Origin: SYIM01 sp044359405 | GTDB lineage: Bacteria > Pseudomonadota > Gammaproteobacteria > Burkholderiales > Burkholderiaceae_E | Direction: 5' to 3' | NCBI GenBank assembly: GCA_044359405.1 | Contig: JBIKMC010000041.1 | Location: 1 to 17,218 of the forward strand | Length of the DNA: 17,218 bases | Part shown: positions 6,101-13,522 of the stretch, one piece after another | How positions within the stretch are numbered: position 1 is the first letter of the stretch | Layout: the number at the start of each line of letters is the position of its first letter | Program-made: the position numbers and the translations under genes | The notes under the pieces: model-generated | Databases searched by the model: none | What the model saw: only the letters and a program-made list of their open reading frames with translations | Told to the model about the DNA's origin: nothing

Positions 6101-8019
6101 GTCCTGGCGGTTTTGCGCGGGCACCGATCGAAGATTGGACTTTGGAATGGGATCGATACGGCCGCATCGCCTCGGTAGCGCGCGGGCTCGTGGAGGACCG
6201 CTACGGATTCGATGCCTGGGGGCGCATCGTGGTGCGTGAGCGCCATGAGCGTGTACCTGGGGCGCCGGGCGCTCACCAACACCAATCGGCGACCCGGGCC
6301 CTGCACCGTGAGTATTTCGCCTATTCGCCGGCGGGCCACCTGTATCGCCGTCTCGATCGACAGGGTCAGACGCACCGATACGCTCATTCGGCAACACCCG
6401 GACCAAGCCAGACCGTGGCGGTCGCAGACCTCATCATGCGCTATGGGCTGTCTGACCGAATCGAGGCCATTGCGCGTGCTGACCGGCCTGATCAGACCAT
6501 CGCCCGCTATCGTTATAACGCTCTGGGCGAGCGCGTGACCAAGACGCTGGTATTTCAGGGCGGCGCCGAGCAGACGACGCACTACCTGTACCACGGTCGG
6601 CAGCTGGTTGCCGAACTGGATGGTGAGGGGCGAATCCGGCGTCACTACGTCTACTGGGCGGGCCGTGTCGCGGCCATCATCGAACCCGATCCTCGAGGTG
6701 ACCACGAACGCGTTTATTTTGTATTGGGCGACCATCTGGGTACACCGCGGTCGGTGGTCGATTCGGGTGGATCACTGGTTTGGCAGATCGACGCGGATCT
6801 TCACGCAGGCGCGGCAAAGACGCGGGGAAAATTCGATTTGGCCATCCGTTTTCCCGGCCAGTATTTCGATCCCGAAAGTGGGCTGCACGATAACTATCAG
6901 CGCAGCTACGACCCGCGCACGGGGCGCTATCTTGAGCCTGACCCGATGGGCCTGGCGGGTGGGTGGAACCGCTATGCCTATGCGGGCGGAAACCCGCTAC
7001 AGGCGGTCGACCCGCTGGGTCTCATCCTTTTTGCGTTTGATGGTACCGGTAATACCGATCCGGCTCGGGCGCCCGATACCTTGTCCAATGTCGCCCGTCT
7101 GTACAGCCTCTACGACGCCAGCCAGCGCCACTACATGAACGGCGTGGGCATACCCCTGCCCGATCAGGGTATCGGAGGCGGACGCCTCGACGTGTTGGAT
7201 GCCGGCTCGGCACGGCACAGGGTAGACCGCATGCTTGAGCGCCTGAATGACGATGTTCAGCGCAGTGCCGCCGGAGCCCGCATTCAGGTCGACGTCATCG
7301 GTTTTTCTCGCGGCGCCGCCATGGCGCGTGATTTCGCCAACACGGTCGCACAGCGTATTCGGTCCGGCCACTACACGTCCCTGCAACGCTGCGTCTCGCT
7401 GAACTTCATCGGCCTATGGGACACGGTGGCGCAGTTCGGTTTGGACGGGCAGGCCAACGACCGCTGGAATCTGTCGATCCCGCCGGAGGCCCATGTGGTT
7501 GTCCATGCGCTTGCGGTCAACGAGCACCGCGCACTGTTCCCCGGCGAGTCCATCCTGTCCACAGTTGGGACGGACCCTGGACAGGGTCGGCGACTGGAGT
7601 TGGGCTTCATCGGCGATCACGCTGACATTGGCGGTAGCCACGCGGACGGTGACCTGTCCGATGTCGCCCTGTCCTGGATGTACGATCAGGCGCTCGCAGC
7701 GGGCCTGCCACTGGCGGGTCTGTCCACCGAGTGGCGAACCGTGTCCAGTCCTCTGCTGCACGACGCCCGTTCTTTGATCTCGCCGGGAGGCGACCGGATC
7801 TTGCGAACGCGGGACGAACAAGGCAATACGGCCCGCGAGGCACTGCAGCGCGATGCGGCCGTGGCTGGCATGAACTGGGCCACCAGCCAGCCCATGATCG
7901 GCTATTTTCCGTATCGACTGCGGGGCGGCGATGGCCGCGCCACGCTGGCCGGTCGGGTGGATATGCAGGCCTACGGAAGCTGGCTTTCCGAACAGTACGC
8001 GCTTGATGTCGTATATTGA
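3178..8019 (+). CDS. Secreted-type RHS/YD-repeat protein with C-terminal DUF2235/Tle1-like lipase domain
   Basis: The 1613-residue product is a polymorphic-toxin-like RHS protein. ATG 3178 is chosen because GAGG sits 8 bases upstream and a plausible signal sequence follows (basic residues 2-14, hydrophobic stretch about 15-33). The frame itself opens at a TTG at 3112. A DUF6531-like segment (GNPVDLASGNKY) starts near residue 108. Dozens of YD repeats (patterns like YDxxGRL) then build the shell. The RHS core signature GRYLEPDPMGLAGG ends in DPLGL at 1278-1282. The C-terminal 331 residues form an alpha/beta-hydrolase domain of the DUF2235 type: FDGTGN near 1286, GFSRG with nucleophile Ser1377, GLWDTV with Asp1415, and GDHADIGG with His1481. 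Tle1 phospholipases of type VI secretion share this plan. No VgrG, PAAR or immunity gene lies nearby, and icmF follows after 33 bases. The toxin role is inferred. Confidence 0.9.
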   Translation: MKVTRSGWRAVLHRLLPYPLALVQTCALAAICPASGGSPGSLPSVISERMAGFGGLGMSSTRLPAGAAGAGAASASGASSGDEHACTPSPQTAEPASLSRAAPSLAAGNPVDLASGNKYEYFSDLRFARPDAMTLVDAGGMPTGVAADALSPDSLVMNFARHYNSGAQFALSLGVGWSHTYETRLARLRRETATRSALTPFEIQILQADGRRLAFSPVARLGDGTIRYSTGDLADGLIEERLASVSGLAKPARVQGRESDHRVAQPWVWRWPGGRRLYFDGHGRLVRIVASDLDAIDLSYDGQGRLSQLSDRQGRYLRLNHAGGRLQSLRLPDGAEVRYDYDGRGRLVRVRYPGGEQVSHHYEDSVQPFRLTGTTYPDGRRSRHRYDVQGRVVSTQADDRIAARRVELQYSGDPQADVGTTVLRALDGEGRYQWRRLASGQNVLTESSGSGCAQCPPVGWRLRWSERGEPIELGDWRLRYDALGRLTELSQAVNMQSDSSAGGGLQWRLAYASADPLASPSVIDAPSVIAGLRRITEFRHNERDQTVLRVERGHVPEGDGSRERFRAVRIDYADSGPSGGKPTRVSLVEGPWPPPDNVPGGDQKAESKRGPVKGSVADPAQAQRGTYRGRGLGSVIDRYLDPAGLPDAAAVHHYRWDERRRLSSVDYGQDVRHEIERDDLARPVLERLPDLRERHWRYDAAWNPDGLALEPPAGARYSRASPQAQPASPVSSQPTRPLPVGLTLHTAGTRHFIDADGQHTVQRLDDFGRIVEERINGALWRHVRYDSAGRPAELTRASGVVEHLRFDAAGRLRERERRSGEQSESTLFDWRGLRLEALRHPHQSTRVLSDPDGRITHLEHTVGVHTVRLAQHYDTDGRLARRDLGDGRSLIYGYDAQGRAQSVRLQPRGAGQPEVDLLRASYRSDGLAAGEFLGRAVFSDRHYDAQRRLTRLTWQTQSVLSRTSASLASRLGLNSPGGFARAPIEDWTLEWDRYGRIASVARGLVEDRYGFDAWGRIVVRERHERVPGAPGAHQHQSATRALHREYFAYSPAGHLYRRLDRQGQTHRYAHSATPGPSQTVAVADLIMRYGLSDRIEAIARADRPDQTIARYRYNALGERVTKTLVFQGGAEQTTHYLYHGRQLVAELDGEGRIRRHYVYWAGRVAAIIEPDPRGDHERVYFVLGDHLGTPRSVVDSGGSLVWQIDADLHAGAAKTRGKFDLAIRFPGQYFDPESGLHDNYQRSYDPRTGRYLEPDPMGLAGGWNRYAYAGGNPLQAVDPLGLILFAFDGTGNTDPARAPDTLSNVARLYSLYDASQRHYMNGVGIPLPDQGIGGGRLDVLDAGSARHRVDRMLERLNDDVQRSAAGARIQVDVIGFSRGAAMARDFANTVAQRIRSGHYTSLQRCVSLNFIGLWDTVAQFGLDGQANDRWNLSIPPEAHVVVHALAVNEHRALFPGESILSTVGTDPGQGRRLELGFIGDHADIGGSHADGDLSDVALSWMYDQALAAGLPLAGLSTEWRTVSSPLLHDARSLISPGGDRILRTRDEQGNTAREALQRDAAVAGMNWATSQPMIGYFPYRLRGGDGRATLAGRVDMQAYGSWLSEQYALDVVY

Positions 8020-8052
8020 TCGGCTCAGCGCCAACCGCTGCAAGGAATTGTC

Positions 8053-11000
8053 ATGGCTGATTTGTCGGATGCCTCCCGCCTAGCGCAGTACCGGGCCACC
8101 AACCGGGTACGTTTCGTAACCGCGGCCTCTCTGTTCGATGGTCACGACGCCTCTATCAACATCATGCGACGTATCCTGCAGAGCATGGGTTGCGAGGTGA
8201 TTCATCTGGGGCACAACCGGTCGGTGCAGGACGTCGTCAACTGCGCTCTTCAGGAAGATGTTCAGGGTATCGCCGTCTCGTCCTATCAGGGCGGACACGT
8301 CGAGTACTTCAAGTACATGATCGACCTGTTGCGTGAGGGCGGTGCCGCGCATGTGAAGGTGTTTGGCGGCGGCGGGGGCGTTATTGTGCCGGCTGAAATC
8401 CGCGAGCTCCAAGCCTATGGTGTGGCCCGAATTTACTCGCCCGAAGACGGCCAGCGCATGGGGCTTCAGGGCATGATCGGCGACATGATCAGCCGTTGTG
8501 ACATCAACCTGGCGCGGCTGTCCACGGTCAGTATCGAAGCGGTGGCCGACTGTGCCCGCCAGGATTCGGGTGCAGAGGGTGCCGCGTACGCACATATTCG
8601 CGGGCTTGCTCAGCTCGTCACCGTGCTGGACAACGGCGAGGCCGAGCCGGCCCTGCGTAAACGGCTGCATGAGATGGCAGCCATGCGTACGGTGCCCACG
8701 CTAGGTATCACCGGTACCGGTGGTGCCGGCAAGAGTTCGCTCACGGACGAGCTCGTGCGGCGCATGAGGCTCGACTACAACGAAAGTCTGCGCATTGCCG
8801 TGCTGTCCGTTGATCCTACAAGACGGCGCTCCGGTGGCGCCCTGCTGGGCGATCGTATACGTATGAACGCCATCAGCCACCGTAACATTTTTATGCGCTC
8901 TCTGGCCACACGAGAGGCCGGCAAGGAGATCAGCCAGGCGTTACCAGACGTGATCGCCGCCTGCAAGGTCGCGGGCTTCGATCTGATCATCGTGGAGACC
9001 TCGGGTATCGGCCAGGGCGATGCTGCCATCGTACCTCTGGTGGACGCATCGCTGTACGTGATGACGCCCGAGTTCGGTGCGGCCAGTCAGCTCGAGAAAA
9101 TCGACATGCTCGACTTCGCCGATTTTGTCGCGATCAACAAGTTTGATCGACGTGGTGCGCTCGATGCCCTGCGCGATGTGTCCAAACAGTTTCAGCGCAA
9201 TCATGAGCGCTGGAACGCCCGCCTTGAAGACATGCCGGTTTTCGGCACCCAGGCTTCACGCTTTAATGACGATGGTGTGACCGCCCTTTACCAGGCTATG
9301 CTTCCCAGGCTGCGCGAACTTGGGCTGCCGGGGGCTGGGGCCGGGCGCCTGCCCACCATCGGTGTGCGTTACAGCTCCAGCCAGACGGTTATTGTGCCGC
9401 CCGCGCGAACCCGCTACCTGGCGGATGTTGCCCAGTCGGTGCGGCACTACAAGGCAATCGCTCGCGAGCAGAGCCGGCTCGCACGCGAGGTTCAGCAGCT
9501 GCGGGCCTCGCAGCGTATGTTGTTTGAAGCCATTCCCGACAAAACCAAGGCGCGAGACGCTCTGGAGGCGCTCGCGCAGGTCCGCGAGCGTGAGTTGCGC
9601 CGGGAGTCGCTTGAGTTGCTGGCCGACTGGCCGGCCACGCGTCAGGCGTATGCGGCGGACGAGCTGGTGGTCAAGGTGCGTGATCGTGAGCAGCGCACAG
9701 CCCTCACGCACACCAGTCTTTCGGGTACGCGTATCCCAAAGGTCGCGCTCCCCGCTTATGAAGATCACGGCGAGCTTTTACGCTGGCTGCTGCTCGAAAA
9801 TTTACCGGGACGGTTTCCATTTACTGCGGGCGTGTTTTCCTTCAAACGTGAAAACGAAGATCCCACCCGCATGTTTGCCGGAGAAGGCGATCCGTTTCGC
9901 ACCAATCGCCGCTTCAAGCTGCTGTCGCAGGGCATGCCAGCCAAGCGATTGTCCACCGCGTTCGATTCAGTGACGCTGTATGGACACGACCCCGACCTGC
10001 GTCCTGACATCTACGGCAAGGTGGGCAACTCAGGTGTGTCCATCGCCACGCTTGAGGACATGAAGGAGCTTTACGCTGGTTTTGACTTATGTGACCCGTC
10101 GACTAGCGTATCCATGACCATCAACGGCCCGGCGCCCACCATTCTGGCGATGTTCATGAACACGGCAATCGATCAGCAACTGGAGGCTTTTCTCGCGCAG
10201 CAGGGCCGAGAGCCCGATGCGGTCGAGTCGGAAAGGCTCCGGGCGGATACCCTGGCCAGTGTTCGCGGTACGGTGCAGGCCGATATTCTCAAAGAAGACC
10301 AGGGGCAAAACACCTGCATCTTTTCCACCGAGTTCAGCCTCAAGGTCATGGGCGATATTCAGGAGTATTTCGTCCGTCACAAGGTGCGTAACTTTTATTC
10401 CGTCTCCATCTCCGGATATCACATCGCCGAGGCAGGTGCCAATCCCATCAGTCAGCTGGCGTTCACCCTGGCCAATGGATTCACGTTTGTGGAGGCGTAT
10501 CTTGCGCGCGGTATGAAGATCGATGATTTCGCGCCCAACCTGTCGTTTTTCTTATCAAACGGCATGGATCCCGAATACACGGTGCTGGGGCGCGTTGCGC
10601 GCCGCATCTGGGCTGTTGCCATGCGCGAACGGTACGGTGCCGGTGAGCGCAGCCAGAAGCTCAAGTATCACTGCCAGACCAGTGGACGTTCACTGCACGC
10701 ACAGGAAATCGCTTTCAACGATATCCGAACCACGCTGCAGGCGCTCATCGCAACCTATGACAACGCCAATAGCCTGCACACCAATGCGTATGACGAGGCG
10801 ATTACCACGCCCACCGAAGAGAGTGTGCGGCGGGCGATGGCGATTCAGCTCATCATCAATCGTGAATGGGGGCTGGCCAAGAACGAGAATCCCAACCAGG
10901 GCAGCTTCATCATCGATGAGCTCACCGAGCTGGTCGAAGAGGCCGTTCTTGCTGAGTTTGAGCGCATCAGCGAACGGGGGGGCGTTCTCGGCGCCATGGA

Positions 11001-11364
11001 AACCGGCTATCAGCGCGGCAAGATCCAGGACGAGAGCATGCACTACGAGATGCTCAAGCACACCGGCGAATATCCCATTATTGGCGTGAACACGTTTCGC
11101 AATCCCGCCGGTGACCCTATCCCAGAGACGCTTGAGCTTGCGCGTTCGACCGAAGAGGAAAAGCGATCACAGCTTGAGCGGCTGTCCGTGTTTCACCATC
11201 AGCATCGTGAGCTGGCGCCCGCCATGCTCGAGCGGCTGCGCCGTACAGTGATTGATAATGGCAATGTGTTTGAGGTGCTGATGGACGCGGTGCGGGTGTG
11301 CTCGCTGGGCCAGATCACGCAGGCCTTATTTGAGGTCGGCGGACAGTACCGCCGCAGCATGTAA
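8053..11364 (+). CDS. icmF: Fused isobutyryl-CoA mutase IcmF (B12 domain, GTPase chaperone, mutase)
   Basis: This adenosylcobalamin-dependent enzyme interconverts isobutyryl-CoA and n-butyryl-CoA and carries its own G-protein repair chaperone. The 1103 residues match the IcmF plan. The B12-binding domain is N-terminal, with FDGHDAS and cobalt-ligating His31. A MeaB-like GTPase follows, with Walker A GTGGAGKS at 221-228, VDPTRRRSGGALLGDR, and NKFD at 362-365. After a linker, the mutase domain begins near 555. At the two specificity positions it has Phe595 (in PFTAGVF) and Gln752 (in DILKEDQGQN). Methylmalonyl-CoA mutase has Tyr and Arg at these places, so the Phe/Gln pair indicates isobutyryl-CoA mutase. 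The start ATG 8053 has AAGGAA at 8042-8047. It follows the RHS gene by 33 bases and may be cotranscribed by read-through, though a functional link is unlikely. Confidence 0.96.
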   Translation: MADLSDASRLAQYRATNRVRFVTAASLFDGHDASINIMRRILQSMGCEVIHLGHNRSVQDVVNCALQEDVQGIAVSSYQGGHVEYFKYMIDLLREGGAAHVKVFGGGGGVIVPAEIRELQAYGVARIYSPEDGQRMGLQGMIGDMISRCDINLARLSTVSIEAVADCARQDSGAEGAAYAHIRGLAQLVTVLDNGEAEPALRKRLHEMAAMRTVPTLGITGTGGAGKSSLTDELVRRMRLDYNESLRIAVLSVDPTRRRSGGALLGDRIRMNAISHRNIFMRSLATREAGKEISQALPDVIAACKVAGFDLIIVETSGIGQGDAAIVPLVDASLYVMTPEFGAASQLEKIDMLDFADFVAINKFDRRGALDALRDVSKQFQRNHERWNARLEDMPVFGTQASRFNDDGVTALYQAMLPRLRELGLPGAGAGRLPTIGVRYSSSQTVIVPPARTRYLADVAQSVRHYKAIAREQSRLAREVQQLRASQRMLFEAIPDKTKARDALEALAQVRERELRRESLELLADWPATRQAYAADELVVKVRDREQRTALTHTSLSGTRIPKVALPAYEDHGELLRWLLLENLPGRFPFTAGVFSFKRENEDPTRMFAGEGDPFRTNRRFKLLSQGMPAKRLSTAFDSVTLYGHDPDLRPDIYGKVGNSGVSIATLEDMKELYAGFDLCDPSTSVSMTINGPAPTILAMFMNTAIDQQLEAFLAQQGREPDAVESERLRADTLASVRGTVQADILKEDQGQNTCIFSTEFSLKVMGDIQEYFVRHKVRNFYSVSISGYHIAEAGANPISQLAFTLANGFTFVEAYLARGMKIDDFAPNLSFFLSNGMDPEYTVLGRVARRIWAVAMRERYGAGERSQKLKYHCQTSGRSLHAQEIAFNDIRTTLQALIATYDNANSLHTNAYDEAITTPTEESVRRAMAIQLIINREWGLAKNENPNQGSFIIDELTELVEEAVLAEFERISERGGVLGAMETGYQRGKIQDESMHYEMLKHTGEYPIIGVNTFRNPAGDPIPETLELARSTEEEKRSQLERLSVFHHQHRELAPAMLERLRRTVIDNGNVFEVLMDAVRVCSLGQITQALFEVGGQYRRSM

Positions 11365-11418
11365 ACGAGCCGCGCGAGCGGGTTGCCGAGCGGCTTGCTC
11401 AAGGCCTCCAGCGGCTTG

Positions 11419-12435
11419 TCACGCCGCCTGAATAGCCAGCTCGGCCGGTCTGAGTGCTTCAGACAGTTCGGCCAGCAGGCTCAGCGATTTCAAGCGCGCC
11501 TCATGGTCGAACACCGTGCAGTTGACGATGAGCTCATCGGCCTGCGTACGGTCTACAAATGCCTGAAGTCCCTGCAGAACGGTTTGCGGTGAGCCCACCA
11601 CCGAGCACTCCATCATGCGCATCGCCTGAACCCGCTCGGCGGGTGTCCAGTAGGTGTTGATGTCGTCAATGGGCGGCGCCAGCTGGCCGCGGGCGTTGCG
11701 CAGCATGTCGGTGACACGCTGCTGGTGGCTGGTGAAAAGCCGTCTGGCCTGAGCGTCGCTATCGGCCACGACGACATTGACGCAGGGCATCGCCCTGGGC
11801 GACTGCAACTGGGTAGAAGGCTGAAACCGTAACCGATAGACATTCAAGGCCTGGTCGAGCGCGGCCGGCGCAAAGTGCGAGGCAAATGCATAGGGCAGGC
11901 CGAAATGCGCAGCCACCTGAGCGCCGTATAGGCTTGAGCCCAGAATCCACAAGGGCACGTTGGTATCGGCTCCAGGGACGGCGCGAATACGCTGACCTGG
12001 TTGTACGGGACCGAGAAGCTGTTGCAGCTCGACAATGTCGTCGGGAAAGCGCTCAGCGGCGTGCGCATCCCTGCGCATGGCCAGCAGGGTTTCCATGTCG
12101 GTACCTGGCGCGCGTCCCAGACCGAGTTCGATGCGACCTGGATACAGCGAGGCCAGGGTTCCAAACTGCTCGGCGATGACCAGCGGCGAATGATTGGGCA
12201 GCATGATGCCGCCTGAACCGACACGAATACTTCGGGTGCCCTGCGCCAGATAGCCGATGACGACCGCGGTCGCGGCACTGGCGATGCCCGTCATATTGTG
12301 GTGCTCAGCCACCCAGAAGCGCTGATAGCCCGATTGCTCAGCGTGCTGGGCCAGGCTGAGCGCATTGGCCAATGCCTGGCCGGCGGTATCACCGCGTCGG
12401 ATGGGAACCAGATCGAGAATCGACAGGGGAATCAT
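11419..12435 (-). CDS. yhbW: LLM-class flavin-dependent oxidoreductase, YhbW type
   Basis: This is a luciferase-like monooxygenase with a TIM-barrel fold that would use reduced FMN. The 338-residue product matches E. coli YhbW closely in remembered segments: WVAEHHNMTGIASAAT from residue 41, the glycine-rich strand GSGGIMLPNHSPL from 73, RIELGLGRAPG at 101-111, and a LGSSLYGAQVAA-like stretch mid-protein. The natural substrate of YhbW proteins is not established. ATG at 12433-12435 lies 9 bases after the stop of the upstream hydrolase gene on the same strand, so the two form an operon with the hydrolase first. The Shine-Dalgarno site is weak. The 3' end faces icmF across a 54-base gap. Confidence 0.9.
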   Translation of the reverse strand: MIPLSILDLVPIRRGDTAGQALANALSLAQHAEQSGYQRFWVAEHHNMTGIASAATAVVIGYLAQGTRSIRVGSGGIMLPNHSPLVIAEQFGTLASLYPGRIELGLGRAPGTDMETLLAMRRDAHAAERFPDDIVELQQLLGPVQPGQRIRAVPGADTNVPLWILGSSLYGAQVAAHFGLPYAFASHFAPAALDQALNVYRLRFQPSTQLQSPRAMPCVNVVVADSDAQARRLFTSHQQRVTDMLRNARGQLAPPIDDINTYWTPAERVQAMRMMECSVVGSPQTVLQGLQAFVDRTQADELIVNCTVFDHEARLKSLSLLAELSEALRPAELAIQAA

Positions 12436-12444
12436 GGGCGTATC

Positions 12445-13233
12445 TCAGCGAAGGCTGTTAAGAAAATCAGTCAGGGCCTGATTGTAGGCATCGGCTGACT
12501 CGATGTTACACAGATGGGCACCGGAAAGTCTCGCCCGCTTTGCCCCCGGGATCGCAGCCTCGATGATGTCGTGCATGGCGGGCGGCGTGCCAGGGTCAGC
12601 TTCTGCGCTGATGACCAGGACGGGGCTGCGGATCGCACCCAGACGCTCAGTGGTATTGAGGTTGACGATTGCATGGGCGCAGCCCGCGTAGCCCTCGACC
12701 GGCGTGCGTCGAATCATCTGAGCGATGCGGGCCATCAGGCCCGGGTGTCGCTCTCGATAGCCGGCGGTAAACCAGCGCTCGAGGGTTCCCGCGACCGCGG
12801 CCTGCATGCCCTGGCTGCGAACCAGTGCAATTCGCTCATCCCACAGCGCACGCGCCCCGGATGGATAAGCGCTGCTGGTGCAGGAAAGCACCAGCGAGGC
12901 CAGCCGCTGAGGTGCCTTCAGGGCGAGGTGTTGTCCGATCATGCCGCCCATGGACAGGCCCACAAAGTGAACCTGGGCTGCGCCCACTTCATCAAGCAGT
13001 GCCAGAGCGTCGTCGGCCAGGTCGTCCAGTGACCATGGGCCGGGTGGGCAGGCGCTGGTGCCGTGTCCGCGGGTATCGTAAGCAAGCACACGCCAGCCGG
13101 CTTTCACCAGGGCGTCAATCTGCGGCTCCCAGAAGGTGTGGTCGGTGGCCAGCGAGTGCGACAGCATGACCCACGGGCCTTGCGCACCGAAGACGAAGTG
13201 AGCGCCTGAGCGCTTGAGGGGTCGAGTATTCAT
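12445..13233 (-). CDS. Alpha/beta hydrolase, 3-oxoadipate enol-lactonase (PcaD)-like
   Basis: The 262-residue product is a full-length alpha/beta hydrolase. The nucleophile elbow GLSMGG places Ser94, with Asp213 (in SAEADPGTPP) and His240 (in SGAHLCNIE) as the rest of the triad. The TRGHGTS segment at 54-60 and overall length resemble enol-lactonases of the beta-ketoadipate pathway. No pca genes surround it, so its substrate may be another ester or lactone. The frame stays open upstream as far as a TTG at 13515, but ATG 13231-13233 is preferred: AGAGG lies 7 bases upstream and the N-terminus fits the family, whereas the extension is repeat-derived. It is the first gene of the operon with the YhbW-type monooxygenase, a pairing that would suit oxygenation followed by ester or lactone cleavage. 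Confidence 0.88.
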   Translation of the reverse strand: MNTRPLKRSGAHFVFGAQGPWVMLSHSLATDHTFWEPQIDALVKAGWRVLAYDTRGHGTSACPPGPWSLDDLADDALALLDEVGAAQVHFVGLSMGGMIGQHLALKAPQRLASLVLSCTSSAYPSGARALWDERIALVRSQGMQAAVAGTLERWFTAGYRERHPGLMARIAQMIRRTPVEGYAGCAHAIVNLNTTERLGAIRSPVLVISAEADPGTPPAMHDIIEAAIPGAKRARLSGAHLCNIESADAYNQALTDFLNSLR

Positions 13234-13338
13234 GAGAGGGCCTCTGAAGTGGCATGCAGACTGCATTCGATCAGGCATGACGATCTGGCGCAAGGCCGAC
13301 CGTATCGATGCTGGGCACATCGGCTCTCTTGACTGCAT

Positions 13339-13434
13339 AGGATCGGCGCGGTCGATGCCTGGCGCGGCGGTTCCGTCAATACCCTGCGCGGTGGTTTTGT
13401 CGATGACTGGTGCGGTGGGCTGACTGCCTGCGCG
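13339..13434. repeat. Degenerate 24-bp tandem repeat, about four units
   Basis: Four 24-base units can be laid out at 13339-13362, 13363-13386, 13387-13410 and 13411-13434. They share a core resembling GCGGTGGTTTTGTCGATG..CTGG. Units two and three agree at about 16 of 24 positions; the outer units are more eroded. The array sits in the 289-base gap between the divergent hydrolase and COG2187-type genes. The minus frame continuous with the hydrolase reads it as an eight-residue repeat containing VID/GID. The rest of this gap shows no clear promoter. Confidence 0.55.
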
Positions 13435-13522
13435 AGGTCTGTGTGGCCCGCATCGGGCACGGTGTTTCCATCGCTTGTTCGACGTCAGGTCGATCACGGT
13501 GGCGGTAGCGTTCAATGGCGGT

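Noticed and set aside
5992..8043. Long minus-strand frames opposite the RHS gene (up to 247 codons)
   Set aside because: They mirror the YD-repeat and lipase codons, have no ribosome binding sites or motifs, and are best explained as shadows. They were also considered and discarded as candidates for a missing immunity gene.
11365..11418. Terminator between icmF and the monooxygenase gene
   Set aside because: GAGCCGC 11367-11373 can pair with GCGGCTT 11390-11396, but the loop is large, one end pair is G-T, and there is no T-run.
13234..13515. N-terminal extension of the hydrolase to 356 residues
   Set aside because: It would start at TTG, carries the eroded 24-base repeat, and the family N-terminus with a ribosome binding site begins at 13233.
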